DNA of 64,000 nucleotides from positions 166,360-230,359 of the forward strand of contig NZ_JACHLP010000006.1 of the NCBI RefSeq assembly GCF_014204525.1. The letters are read 5' to 3'. The position numbers were made by a program, and so were the translations under genes. Numbering within the stretch: the first letter of the stretch is position 1; each line of letters begins with the position of its first letter. The notes below the pieces were generated by a model, which saw nothing but the letters and a program-made list of their open reading frames with translations, had not been told where the DNA came from and did not search any database. The DNA comes from Roseateles oligotrophus. Its GTDB lineage: Bacteria; Pseudomonadota; Gammaproteobacteria; Burkholderiales; Burkholderiaceae_C. Shown here piece by piece: positions 9,538-18,668 of this stretch.

Positions 9538-11994
9538 TCAAATGCCCGCAGGCTTGTTGAACCAAGTCGCCAGCTCCTGCGCCGACACGGCGGGGCTGTA
9601 CAGCCAGCCCTGCGCCTCCTGCACGCCCATGGCCAGCAGGAGCTCGCGTTGCTCGGCGCTTTCCACACCTTCGGCCGTCACGGCCAGGTCCATGGTGCCG
9701 GCCAGGGCGGCGATGGCGCGGGCGATGGCCAGGTCATTGGGGTCGCGGGCCAGGTCGCGGACAAAGCTGCGGTCGATCTTGAGCCGGTTGATGGGCAGCA
9801 TCTTGAGCATGGACAGCGATGAAAAGCCGGTGCCGAAATCGTCCAGCGCGAGTTGGACGCCCAGGGCGCGCAAGCCATGCAGGGCGCGCAGCACCGAGTC
9901 GCCGTTTTGCAAGCAGGACTCGGTCAGCTCCAGCTCCAGCTTCTCGGGCGCCAGCCGGGCCTGCCGCAGGGCGGCGTCCACCCGCTGGGCAAAGCCTTCG
10001 TGCTGCAGCTGGCGTGGCGAGACGTTGACGGCCACGCGCTCAAAGTGGCAGCCGGCCTGGAGCCAGCGCGCGGCCTGGCCGCAGGCTTGTTGCAGCACCC
10101 AGTCGCCGATGGCGTCGATCAGCCCGCTCTCCTCGGCCACCGGGATGAAGCGCTCGGGCGCGATGGGGCCATGCTCGGCATGGGTCCAGCGCAGCAAGGC
10201 CTCGGCGGCGCGGAGGCGGCCGTCGCGCATCGAGACCAGTGGCTGCCAGTGCAGCCGCAGCTCCTGCGCCGCCAGGGCACGGCGCAGGCCTTGCTCGATC
10301 TGCAGGCGCTCCACCGCGCGGGCCGAGAGGGCGGCGCTGTAGAAGGCGTAGCGGTCACGGCCGGCGGCCTTGGCGGCATACATGGCGCTGTCGGCGGCCT
10401 TGATCAAATCGTCCACGCTGGCGGCGTGGTCGGGGAAGAGGGCGATGCCCATGCTGGCCGAGACCTGCACCGCCTCGCCCATGCCCACATCGACCGGCTG
10501 GCGGACGGCGCCGAGCAGCTTGTCGGCCACGCCGGCCAGGTCATCGGGCCGCTGGATGGCGTGCAGCAGCAGCACGAACTCGTCGCCGCCCAGGCGTATG
10601 GGCACATCGCTGCTGCGCAGCTGGCGGCTCAGCCGGGCGGCGATCTCGATCAGCAGCAGATCGCCGGCCGCGTGGCCCAGGGTGTCGTTGATGGTCTTGA
10701 AGCCATCCAGGTCGATGAAGACCAGGGCGAAACTCTCGGGCGCCCCGCCGCCGGGGCCGCGGTTCATGCATTCGCGCAGGCAGTGGTTGAGGTGGTGGCG
10801 ATTGCCCAGGCCCGTCAGCGCGTCGTGGAAGGCGAGGTGGTGGATCTTCATCTCGGCATCGCGCAGGGCCGAGGTGTCGCTGAAGCTCAGCACATAGTGC
10901 GAGACCTGCTGTTCCTTGCCCAGCACCGGCGCCACATGCTCCCAGGCCGGGAAGATGCCGCCGTCGCGGCGCTGGCAGTAGACATCGCCCTGCCAGGGCG
11001 TGCCGGCCGCGCCCGCGGCCAGGCTTTCGCGCGCGGCCACGCGGTCGCTGGAGCGCTTGGCGTGCAGGAATTCGTCCGGGTGGCGGCCCTGCACCTCCGC
11101 CTGGCTCCAGCCGGTGAGGGCGCTGAAGGCGGGGTTGGCGGCCCGCACCCGGTAGGCCGCGTCCAGGATCATGATGGCCTCGGCGGCGGACTCGAACACG
11201 ACGGCCGCCTGCTGCAGGCGCTCCTCGTTATGGACCTGGGCGCTGACGTCACGGAACACGCCGATGACCTTGTCTTCGTCGGCGAAGTGGCTGGCATGGA
11301 TCTCCAGCCAGATCAACTCATCGTCATCACGCTGCCACAGGGCCAGGGTGTGGACCACGCCGCCCGGCTGCAGCAGGGAGCCGAGGCGCTCGCGCACCGC
11401 AGGTTCGACCAGGCGAGCCAGAAACTCCTGGCGCGAGAATTTGAAGCCCAGCGGGCTGCCGCGCATCAGGTGGGCGATGTGGCCGTCCAGCTCCAGGGTG
11501 TCGGTGTTGCGGTGGAACTCCAGCACGCCTAGGCTGGCGGCGTCCAGGGCCAGGCGGAAGCGCTGCTCCAGGCGTTCGGTCTTTTGCTCCACCTCGCGCC
11601 GGGCCAGGGCCATGCGCAGCGTGGCATTGAGTTCGCGCAGCTCAAAAGGCTTGAGCAGATAGCCATAGGGCGCGCTCAGGCCGGCGCGTTCCAGCGTCTC
11701 CGGCTCGGCGTAGGCGGTCAGGAAGATCACCGGCAGGCCGAACTCCTGCTTGAGCTGGTGGGCGGCCTGGATGCCGTCGCCGCCGCGGCCCAGATTGATG
11801 TCCATCAGCACCACATCGGGCCGCTCGCGCCGCACCTGGGCCAGGGCCTCGCTTTCGCTATTGGCCATGCCGGTGACGACAAAGCCCAGCTGCTGCAGAT
11901 TGAATTTGATATCGAGCGCGACGATGCGTTCGTCCTCGACGATCTGCACCCGCAGCGGCTTGCTCTGCGGCTTGTTTTCGATCAGTGCATTCAT
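9538..11994 (-). CDS. Response regulator with REC-PAS-PAS-GGDEF-EAL domains (c-di-GMP turnover)
   Basis: An 818-residue cytoplasmic protein. The receiver domain (about 15-130) has acidic residues VEDE at 19-22, phosphoacceptor Asp65 (VLMDINLG) and the LLKPF lysine. Two PAS-like regions follow (about 140-255 and 260-380). The diguanylate cyclase domain (about 385-545) has an intact LGGDEF near residue 470, and the phosphodiesterase domain (about 560-815) has AEALLRW, NVSPRQLQ, LELTES and LDDFGTGFSSL. Both catalytic sites look intact, so the net activity cannot be predicted. Its ATG overlaps the stop of the upstream kinase gene by 4 nt, so the two form a coupled pair. The REC domain resembles those paired with HisKA_2/HWE kinases. 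Confidence 0.93.
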   Translation of the reverse strand: MNALIENKPQSKPLRVQIVEDERIVALDIKFNLQQLGFVVTGMANSESEALAQVRRERPDVVLMDINLGRGGDGIQAAHQLKQEFGLPVIFLTAYAEPETLERAGLSAPYGYLLKPFELRELNATLRMALARREVEQKTERLEQRFRLALDAASLGVLEFHRNTDTLELDGHIAHLMRGSPLGFKFSRQEFLARLVEPAVRERLGSLLQPGGVVHTLALWQRDDDELIWLEIHASHFADEDKVIGVFRDVSAQVHNEERLQQAAVVFESAAEAIMILDAAYRVRAANPAFSALTGWSQAEVQGRHPDEFLHAKRSSDRVAARESLAAGAAGTPWQGDVYCQRRDGGIFPAWEHVAPVLGKEQQVSHYVLSFSDTSALRDAEMKIHHLAFHDALTGLGNRHHLNHCLRECMNRGPGGGAPESFALVFIDLDGFKTINDTLGHAAGDLLLIEIAARLSRQLRSSDVPIRLGGDEFVLLLHAIQRPDDLAGVADKLLGAVRQPVDVGMGEAVQVSASMGIALFPDHAASVDDLIKAADSAMYAAKAAGRDRYAFYSAALSARAVERLQIEQGLRRALAAQELRLHWQPLVSMRDGRLRAAEALLRWTHAEHGPIAPERFIPVAEESGLIDAIGDWVLQQACGQAARWLQAGCHFERVAVNVSPRQLQHEGFAQRVDAALRQARLAPEKLELELTESCLQNGDSVLRALHGLRALGVQLALDDFGTGFSSLSMLKMLPINRLKIDRSFVRDLARDPNDLAIARAIAALAGTMDLAVTAEGVESAEQRELLLAMGVQEAQGWLYSPAVSAQELATWFNKPAGI

Positions 11995-13820
11995 GCGGAG
12001 AGGCCCTCATGGCGGGGGACTTGCAGGCGCACCCGAGTCCCCGGGCCGGGCAGCAGGGCCAGGCTGGCCCCCATCTGATCGGCCAGCAGGGGGAGCAGTT
12101 GGAAGCCCAGGGAATTGGCGCTGGCCAGGCCCATGCCTTCGGGCAGGCCGATGCCGTCGTCGCTGACCTCGAGGGTCAGGGTCTTGCCCGGCGCCGCCGG
12201 GTCGTCGGCCGCGCAGACGCGGATCAGGCCGGCGCGGCCGCCGGGAAAGGCGTGCTTGAGCGCATTGACCACCAGCTCGTTCACCACCAGGCCGCAGGGC
12301 ACGGCGGTTTGCAGATCGATGTGCAGGCCCTGCTCGGGGGCTTGTACCTCCACCCGCACGCGCGAGGGCTGGCCCAGATAGGACTCGCACAGCAAGGTGG
12401 TCAGCTGATGCAGATATGGCCCCAGCTCCATGCCGGCGAAGTCCTTGCGCTCGTAGAGCAGCTGATGGGTCAGGGCCATGGCGCGCACCCGGGACTGGCT
12501 GTCCTGCAGGGCGGGGCGGGCCGCCTCGGGGGCATTGGCGGACTGCAGGCGCAAAAGGCTGGAGATGATTTGCAGATTGTTCTTGACCCGGTGATGCACC
12601 TCGCCCAGCAGGGCGGTCTTTTCTTCCAAGGCCTGCTGGATCTTGGTCTGCGCCGCGACGCGCTCGCTGACGTCGGAGACGGTGGCCAGCACCTCGGGCG
12701 GGTCGCTGCCGGGAATCGGGCTCAGGCCGACCTCCAGCGGGAACAGGCTGCCGTCCAGCCTCTGCCCATGCAGGGGCTTGCGCGCGGCCATGGGCCGCAC
12801 CTGGGGCGTGGCGAAGAAGCGGCCCACATGGCCGACATGGGCCTGGCGCATGGCGGCCGGCAGCAGCTCGTCGATGCAGCGCCCGGTCAGCTCGCCCGCC
12901 GCGTAGCCGAACAGGCGGTTCATGCTTGCATTGGCCAGCAGGATGCGGCGCTCGGCGTCCACCAGGGTCATGCCATCGGGCGCGGCCTCGAAGGCGCTGC
13001 GAAAGCGTGCCTCGCTGGCGCGCAGGGCACGCTCGCTGGCCACGCGGTCGGAGATGTCGATGGCCGAGGGAATCAGATGGGTGACGCGGCCCGCCTCGTC
13101 GCGCAGCGGGGCCAGCATGAAGTCGATGGTGACCAGCTTGCCGCCGGCCATGCAGACCTTGACCTCCTTGCGCACCAGGCCGCCGGCGGCCACTTCCTTG
13201 ACGGCCTGTTTGAGCCAGGCTTGCTGCCCGGCGTCGTGGCGCCACCAGTAGGTGTCCCAGACATACTGGCCCTGCACCTCTTCCAGGCTGATGCCGGCCG
13301 CCTCCAGCGGCGCGCGGTTGGCCTCCTGCAGCACGCCCTCGGGGCTCAGCACGCCCACCAGCACAAACAGGCTGTCCAGCACCCGGCGCACCCGCTCCTC
13401 GCTCTCGCGCTCGCGGCGCAGGGCCAGCTCCTGCACGGTGATGTTGACGGCCTGGACCAGGATGCCACAGGTGTGGCCCAAGTCATTCTTGACCGGCAGA
13501 TAACTCGCTTCCCACTCGGAGAGTTCGCCGGGAAAGCTGGGAACCTCGGCCTGGACGCGAAAGCCCTGCAGGCCGACGCCGCTGTCCAGCACCTGCTGCA
13601 GCAAGGGGCCCAGGGTGGCATAGGCCTCGGGCAGCACGGCTTTGACGCTGCGGCCCAGGGCCTGCTGGGCGGGCACGCCGTTGAAGTCCGCCAGCGTCTT
13701 GTTGATGCGGACGTAGCGGAACTCGGTGTCCAGCAGGGCCAGGCCCACGGGCAGCTCGGTGTTGAACAGCAGGTCCAGGCCCTGGCTGAGCAGGCTGGGG
13801 AAGGCAGTTGTCGCGTCCAT
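11991..13820 (-). CDS. PAS-domain sensor histidine kinase, HisKA_2 type
   Basis: A 609-residue kinase without a membrane segment, so the signal is probably cytoplasmic or redox/ligand through PAS domains. Three PAS modules can be followed: about 15-130, 140-265 (with EVQGQYVWDTYWWRHD) and 270-395 (with SAFEAAPDGMTLVDAERRI). The dimerisation/phosphoacceptor box is GEVHHRVKNNLQIISSLL near residue 405, the HisKA_2 signature rather than classical HisKA. The ATPase domain shows VVNELVVNALKHAFPGG and SDDGIGLPEG. The ATG at 13820 has GGGAG just upstream. The partner is the overlapping GGDEF-EAL regulator. Confidence 0.92.
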   Translation of the reverse strand: MDATTAFPSLLSQGLDLLFNTELPVGLALLDTEFRYVRINKTLADFNGVPAQQALGRSVKAVLPEAYATLGPLLQQVLDSGVGLQGFRVQAEVPSFPGELSEWEASYLPVKNDLGHTCGILVQAVNITVQELALRRERESEERVRRVLDSLFVLVGVLSPEGVLQEANRAPLEAAGISLEEVQGQYVWDTYWWRHDAGQQAWLKQAVKEVAAGGLVRKEVKVCMAGGKLVTIDFMLAPLRDEAGRVTHLIPSAIDISDRVASERALRASEARFRSAFEAAPDGMTLVDAERRILLANASMNRLFGYAAGELTGRCIDELLPAAMRQAHVGHVGRFFATPQVRPMAARKPLHGQRLDGSLFPLEVGLSPIPGSDPPEVLATVSDVSERVAAQTKIQQALEEKTALLGEVHHRVKNNLQIISSLLRLQSANAPEAARPALQDSQSRVRAMALTHQLLYERKDFAGMELGPYLHQLTTLLCESYLGQPSRVRVEVQAPEQGLHIDLQTAVPCGLVVNELVVNALKHAFPGGRAGLIRVCAADDPAAPGKTLTLEVSDDGIGLPEGMGLASANSLGFQLLPLLADQMGASLALLPGPGTRVRLQVPRHEGLSA

Positions 13821-13937
13821 CCATTCTCCCGATCCTTGCATGAGCATGGTTCTAACAGAGAAAGCCAGCGCAGCATACCGCTCTTCGTCCGCCCAGGCTC
13901 GCTGCTGCGCGGACGGATTTGGCGGGCCGCCGGGCCG

Positions 13938-14147
13938 TCAATCGCCGCGGCGCAGGCCCAGCCTGGCCAGCATGGACTCCAGCAGGCACCAGCGGCTGAA
14001 GCCGCTTTGCAGCAGATTGAAGCCCACAAAGGCGGTCAAGGCCAGCCACCCGCTGGAGTGGAAGATCGGGCTGCCGGGCAGGCCCAGCGCCAGTGACAGC
14101 AGGATGAAGCTGCCCGCGATGACGCGGACGATTTGCCAGGTGCTCAT
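13938..14147 (-). CDS. DUF2892 (YgaP-like) two-helix membrane protein
   Basis: A 69-residue protein that is essentially two hydrophobic segments (VIAGSFILLSLALGLPG and WLALTAFVGFNLLQSGF) followed by C-LLESMLARLGLRRGD. This is the DUF2892 transmembrane module that in Escherichia coli YgaP is fused to a rhodanese; here it stands alone. It begins 24 bp after the stop of the RND permease gene on the same strand and probably belongs to that operon. No rhodanese domain lies nearby. Confidence 0.82.
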   Translation of the reverse strand: MSTWQIVRVIAGSFILLSLALGLPGSPIFHSSGWLALTAFVGFNLLQSGFSRWCLLESMLARLGLRRGD

Positions 14148-14171
14148 GAGTTTATCCGTTTCACTTGAAAG

Positions 14172-17100
14172 TTATGTTGCCGTCTTGTTCCGGTAGGCCA
14201 GGTAGTACAGCAGCGGGATCACCACCAGGGTCAGCAGCGTCGAGAGGGCGATGCCGAAGATCAGGGAGATGGCCAGGCCGTTGAAGATGGGGTCGTCGAG
14301 GATGAAGAAGGCCCCCAGCATGGCGGCCAGGCCGGTCAGCAGGATGGGCTGGGCGCGGGTCGTGGCGGCGCTGACGATGGCTTGCTCGATCGCCATGCCG
14401 CCGCGCTGCTGCAGACGGATGAAGTCCACCAGCAGGATGGAGTTGCGCACGATGATGCCGGCCAGGGCGATCATGCCAATCATGCTGGTGGCCGTGTACG
14501 GCGCGCCCAGCAGGGCGTGGCCGGGCATCACGCCGACGAGGGTCAGCGGGATGGGGGCCATGATGATCAGCGGCGTCAGGTAGGAGCCGAACTGGGCCAC
14601 CACCAGCAGATAGATCAGGATCAGGCCCACGCCATAGGCCAGGCCCATATCGCGGAAGGTTTCATACGTGATCTGCCACTCGCCATCCCATTTGAGGCTG
14701 TAGTCGCGCAGGGCGTCGGAGGGGGGGCGGATGAAGAACTCCTGCAGCGTTCCGCCGCCCGGCGTCTGGATTTTCTGCAGCTCGGCACGCATGGCGAAGA
14801 GGCCGTACAAAGGGCTGTCGAGCCCGCTCTTGGCATCGGCCATATCGGCCGTCACATAGACCACCGGCAGCAGGTCCTTGTGGTAGACCGGCTGCTCGCG
14901 CACGGTGTCCGAGACCGTCAGCAGCTCGCGCAGCGGCAACAGGGTACCCGCGCGGCCGCGCACGCCCAGGGCCAGCAAGGCGTCCAGATCGCCCTGCGAC
15001 TCGGGCGGCAGCTGCAGCACGGCCGGCACCGGGTATTTGCTCTGCTCGTGCAGATAGGTGACGGCTTCGCCGGCCAGGCCGGCGCGCAGGGTGCTGACGA
15101 TCAGTTCCTGCGGCACGCCCAGCATGGCGGCCTTGCGGCGGTCTATCAGCAGCAGCTGGCGCGGGGCGGCGGCGATCAAGCTGTCGTCCACATCGACGAC
15201 GCCGGGCTGGCGCTCGAACACCGCGCGCACCTGGCGGGCCAGGGCCGCGCGGCCGGCCGCCTCGGGGCCGTAGATCTCGGCCACGATGGGGGCGAGCACC
15301 GGCGGGCCGGGCGGCACCTCCACCACCTTGATATTGGCCTCGAAGCGCTTGCCGATTCTTTGCAGCTCGGGGCGCAAGCGCATGGCGATGGCATGGCTTT
15401 GTTCCTTGCGCGCATGCTTGTCCACCAGATTGACCTGGATGTCGCCCTGATTCGGGTCGCTGCGCAGATCGTACTGACGCAGCAGGCCGTTGAAGTTGAT
15501 CGGCGAGGCGCTGCCGGCATAGGCCTGGTAATGCCTCACCTCGGGCACGCTGGCGAGGTAGGCGCCCAGCTCGCGCAGGGCGGCGGCGGTTTTCTCCAGC
15601 GGCGTGCCGGCGGGCAGGTCTACCACCAGCTGCAGCTCGGACTTGTTGTCGAAGGGCAGCATCTTCAAGAGCAGCAAGCCAGTGGCGGGCAGGGCCAGCG
15701 AGACCGCGATCAGGCCGGCCAGCCCCAGGCCCAGCAGGCCGCGATTGCGGCGGCCGCGCCGCGCGTCCAGCAAGGGCTGGAAGATGCGCTCGAACAGCGG
15801 TGCCAGCCGGGCACTGAGCCCGTGGACTTGCTGCGTTTGGGGCGACTCGGCGCTGGGCGGCAGGGGCTTCATCAAGAGCCGGGCCAACCAAGGCGTCACG
15901 GCGAAAGCGATGGCGAGCGACAGCAGCATGCCCAGGCTGGCGTTGATGGGGATGGGGCTCATATACGGGCCCATCAGGCCGGACACAAAAGCCATGGGCA
16001 GCAGGGCGGCGATCACCGTCAGCGTGGCCAGAATGGTGGGGCCGCCCACTTCGTCGACGGCGCCGGGGATGATGTCCTTCAGGCTGCGGCCGGGGTAGAG
16101 CTGCTGGTGGCGGTGGATGTTCTCCACCACCACGATGGCGTCGTCCACCAGGATGCCGATGGAGAAGATCAGCGCGAACAGCGAGACCCGGTTGAGCGTG
16201 AAGCCCCAGGCCCAGGAGGCAAACAAGGTGGCGGCCAGGGTCAGGATCACCGCCGTGCCCACGATGGCGGCCTCGCGGCGGCCCAGGGCGAGGAAGACCA
16301 GGGCCACCACCGAGGCGGTGGCGAAGAGCAGCTTGTGGATCAGCTTTTGGGCCTTCTCGTCGGCGCTGGCGCCGTAGTTGCGTGTCTCGCTGACTTCGAC
16401 ATCGGCCGGGATCAAGGTATTGCGCAGCTCATCCACCCGCTGCATCAAGGCATTGGCCACGTCGATGGCGTTCTCGCCCGCCTTCTTGGTGATGGCCAGG
16501 GTGATGGCCGGGTAGTTCTGCCCGCCCTCGCCGTGCCAGACATAACGCGTGGGCCGCAGGGGGCCGTCGCGCACCCGGGCCACGTCGCGCAGAAAGATGG
16601 GCTTGCCCTCCTGCACGCCGACGATCAGTTCTTCGAGCTCGCGCGCCGAGCCCAGCAAGGCGCCCGCCTCCAGCGCGATCGCCTGGTTGGCGCGCAGCAA
16701 GTCGCCGATGGGCGCACCGGCATTGGCCGACTGCAGGGCGCGGCGCAGATGGTCCACGCTCAGGCCGGTGCTGGCCATGCGGCCGGCGTCCATCTCGACG
16801 GTCACGCCGCGGCCCGGCCCGCCTATGCTGCGGACCTCGCGGCTGCCGGGCACGCGCTTGAGTTCGGCCTCCATGCTGTGGGCCACGCGCTCCAGATCGG
16901 CCGCGCCGATCTCCTCATTCGTCTTGCTGAACAGGGTCAGGCTGAGGATGGGCACGTCATCAATGCCCTTGGGCTTGATGATGGGGGGCAGGGCGCCCAG
17001 CTGGGCCGGCAGCCAGTCGGCATTGGCATCGACCGTGTCGTAGAGCCGGACCAGGGCCTCGGTGCGCGGCACGCCGACCTTGAACTGCACCGTCAGCACG

Positions 17101-17402
17101 GCCAGGCCGGGGCGCGAAAGCGACATCACATGCTCCACCCCGGCCATCTGCGCGAGCAGCTGCTCGGCCGGGCCGGCAATCATCTGCTCCACCTCGCCCA
17201 CGCCGGCGCCGGGGAAGGGCAGCAGCACATTGGCCATGGTGACCTTGATCTGCGGCTCTTCCTCGCGCGGCGTCACCAGCACGGCGAACAGGCCCAGCAG
17301 CAGGGCGACGAGGGCGAGCAAGGGCGTGATCTGGGCGCTCTGGAAGAAGGCGGCGATGCGGCCGCTGGCGCCCAGCCGGCTTGGGGTCTCAGGGGAATTC
17401 AT
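14172..17402 (-). CDS. RND-family efflux pump inner-membrane permease
   Basis: A 1076-residue permease of the AcrB superfamily, which exchanges protons for export of drugs, metals or other toxicants. It has one N-terminal membrane helix (LALVALLLGLFAVLV), two large periplasmic loops and two six-helix bundles. TM4 carries the proton-relay motif GILVDDAIVVVENI, typical of drug-type (HAE) rather than metal-type (HME) pumps. PREEEPQIKV and FPGAGVGEVEQMIAGPAEQ are typical of the N-terminal loop. The ATG at 17402 overlaps the stop of the membrane fusion protein gene (ATGA). No outer-membrane TolC partner is in the window. Confidence 0.93.
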   Translation of the reverse strand: MNSPETPSRLGASGRIAAFFQSAQITPLLALVALLLGLFAVLVTPREEEPQIKVTMANVLLPFPGAGVGEVEQMIAGPAEQLLAQMAGVEHVMSLSRPGLAVLTVQFKVGVPRTEALVRLYDTVDANADWLPAQLGALPPIIKPKGIDDVPILSLTLFSKTNEEIGAADLERVAHSMEAELKRVPGSREVRSIGGPGRGVTVEMDAGRMASTGLSVDHLRRALQSANAGAPIGDLLRANQAIALEAGALLGSARELEELIVGVQEGKPIFLRDVARVRDGPLRPTRYVWHGEGGQNYPAITLAITKKAGENAIDVANALMQRVDELRNTLIPADVEVSETRNYGASADEKAQKLIHKLLFATASVVALVFLALGRREAAIVGTAVILTLAATLFASWAWGFTLNRVSLFALIFSIGILVDDAIVVVENIHRHQQLYPGRSLKDIIPGAVDEVGGPTILATLTVIAALLPMAFVSGLMGPYMSPIPINASLGMLLSLAIAFAVTPWLARLLMKPLPPSAESPQTQQVHGLSARLAPLFERIFQPLLDARRGRRNRGLLGLGLAGLIAVSLALPATGLLLLKMLPFDNKSELQLVVDLPAGTPLEKTAAALRELGAYLASVPEVRHYQAYAGSASPINFNGLLRQYDLRSDPNQGDIQVNLVDKHARKEQSHAIAMRLRPELQRIGKRFEANIKVVEVPPGPPVLAPIVAEIYGPEAAGRAALARQVRAVFERQPGVVDVDDSLIAAAPRQLLLIDRRKAAMLGVPQELIVSTLRAGLAGEAVTYLHEQSKYPVPAVLQLPPESQGDLDALLALGVRGRAGTLLPLRELLTVSDTVREQPVYHKDLLPVVYVTADMADAKSGLDSPLYGLFAMRAELQKIQTPGGGTLQEFFIRPPSDALRDYSLKWDGEWQITYETFRDMGLAYGVGLILIYLLVVAQFGSYLTPLIIMAPIPLTLVGVMPGHALLGAPYTATSMIGMIALAGIIVRNSILLVDFIRLQQRGGMAIEQAIVSAATTRAQPILLTGLAAMLGAFFILDDPIFNGLAISLIFGIALSTLLTLVVIPLLYYLAYRNKTAT

Positions 17403-18514
17403 GGCTTGGGGCTGTGGAGGACACGGGCGGCGGCGGCCGGGTCGGTGGCAACGCGCTCGCCGGCGCTCAGGCCGCTCAGCACCTCCACCCACTCGCCCTG
17501 GGCCGCGCCCAGGCGCAGCTGGCGCAGGAGCGGTCGGCCCTGCTCGTTCAGCACATAGGCTGCTTGCAGCTCGGCACGGCGCAGCACCGCGCTGCGTGGC
17601 AGCAGCAGCTGCTGACCGGCCGGGGCGCTGCCGCTGTCGCTGAGCCAGACACGGGCGAACAGGCCGGGCGCATAAGCCTGGCTCAGGCCGGTGCTGCCGG
17701 TCCTGGGCAGGTCCAGGCGCAGCTGCACCGTGTGGGTGTTGGCGTCCACCCTGGGCAGGATCTGCACCTGGCTGGGCTGCACGCCGCTCTGGCCGTTCAA
17801 GTCCAGACTGAAGCTGGGTTTGGCGCTCAGGCCCGCCACCACGCTTTGCGGCAGATGGACCGTCACCCGCAAGGCGCTGGGGTCGTAGAGCGTCAGCAGG
17901 GGGCGGCCGGGTAAGGCCATATCGCCCAGGGCCACGGGCAGCTCGGAGACGATGCCCTCGTAAGGGCTGCGCAGCACATGCAAGTGGGTCTGGGTGCGCG
18001 CGCCGCCCGCCTGGGCCAACTGGGCATTGAGCTGGGCCTGGGTGGCTTTGAACTGGCTCTCGGCCTGCTCCAGCGCCGCCTGGCTGATATAGCGCTGCTT
18101 GAAGAGTTGCTGCTGGCGCTCGAAGTCGCGCGTGGCCAGTTGCAGGCTCGCGCGCGCGGCCTGCGCCTGGGCCTCGCTGGCCTGGGCGGCCTCCTGCGCG
18201 GCGCGGGCGTCCACCCGCAGCAAGACCTGACCCTTGGCGACACGGTCACCCACCTTGACATCGATCTGCACGATGGCGCCCGCCACCTGGGCGGCCAGCA
18301 CGGTCTGGCGCACGGCTTCCACCACCCCGTCAAAGCTGCTGCTGCGCTGCAGCCCGCCAGCCTTCAGCTGATAGCTGGCCAGCGGCGCTGCCGCCTGCGA
18401 CTGGGCCCGGACGGGCAGGGCGGGGGCGACAAGCCAGGCGAGCCAGCCACTGCCCATCAACAGGCCTAGCGCCACGGCCGAACGGCGGGCGAAGGAGGGA
18501 GGTGTTCTATTCAT
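17399..18514 (-). CDS. RND efflux periplasmic adaptor (membrane fusion protein)
   Basis: A 371-residue HlyD/AcrA-type adaptor linking the RND permease to an outer-membrane channel. It has an N-terminal signal segment (SAVALGLLMGSGWLAWLVAP), the first lipoyl half (GAIVQIDVKVGDRVAKGQVLLRVDA), a Glu/Ala-rich coiled-coil hairpin (about 100-165), the second lipoyl half (VLRSPYEGIVSELPVALG), beta-barrel and C-terminal domains. The ATG at 18514 was chosen because it gives the signal peptide. It is first in an operon with the permease and DUF2892 genes and diverges from the arsR-type gene, with a strong promoter/operator between them. Confidence 0.92.
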   Translation of the reverse strand: MNRTPPSFARRSAVALGLLMGSGWLAWLVAPALPVRAQSQAAAPLASYQLKAGGLQRSSSFDGVVEAVRQTVLAAQVAGAIVQIDVKVGDRVAKGQVLLRVDARAAQEAAQASEAQAQAARASLQLATRDFERQQQLFKQRYISQAALEQAESQFKATQAQLNAQLAQAGGARTQTHLHVLRSPYEGIVSELPVALGDMALPGRPLLTLYDPSALRVTVHLPQSVVAGLSAKPSFSLDLNGQSGVQPSQVQILPRVDANTHTVQLRLDLPRTGSTGLSQAYAPGLFARVWLSDSGSAPAGQQLLLPRSAVLRRAELQAAYVLNEQGRPLLRQLRLGAAQGEWVEVLSGLSAGERVATDPAAAARVLHSPKP

Positions 18515-18559
18515 GGCAATCGTTGATGACGCGAGTGTGACGATGTATTTCGTTAAATC

Positions 18560-18588
18560 ATTATTTGCACAATCATGCAAATAGTCAA
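18560..18588 (-). promoter_or_regulatory. Promoter of the RND operon with a palindromic operator in its spacer
   Basis: On the minus strand TTGACT (18588-18583), a 17-bp spacer and AATAAT (18565-18560) form a near-consensus sigma-70 promoter. The palindrome ATTTGCA-N6-TGCAAAT (18563-18582) covers the whole spacer and touches the -10 box. This is an ideal repressor position, most simply for the divergent ArsR-family protein. The predicted start lies about 40 nt before the adaptor ATG. Confidence 0.75.
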
Positions 18589-18668
18589 GCAAGCAGGAGT
18601 GCAAGCACTCATCTAAACTGCGCTCCTCCAATGAAGAAGACCCCGCTCTGGCGGGTTGAGAGCCGCCC

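Noticed and set aside
11985-14096. A 703-codon plus-strand open frame across the histidine kinase gene
   Set aside because: Low-complexity His/Gln/Ala composition, no domain, and it is opposite a well-supported kinase.
14382-17558. A 1058-codon open frame antisense to the RND permease and adaptor genes
   Set aside because: It is the high-GC mirror of real genes: Gln/His/Gly-rich with no domain. The minus-strand RND protein has complete family motifs.
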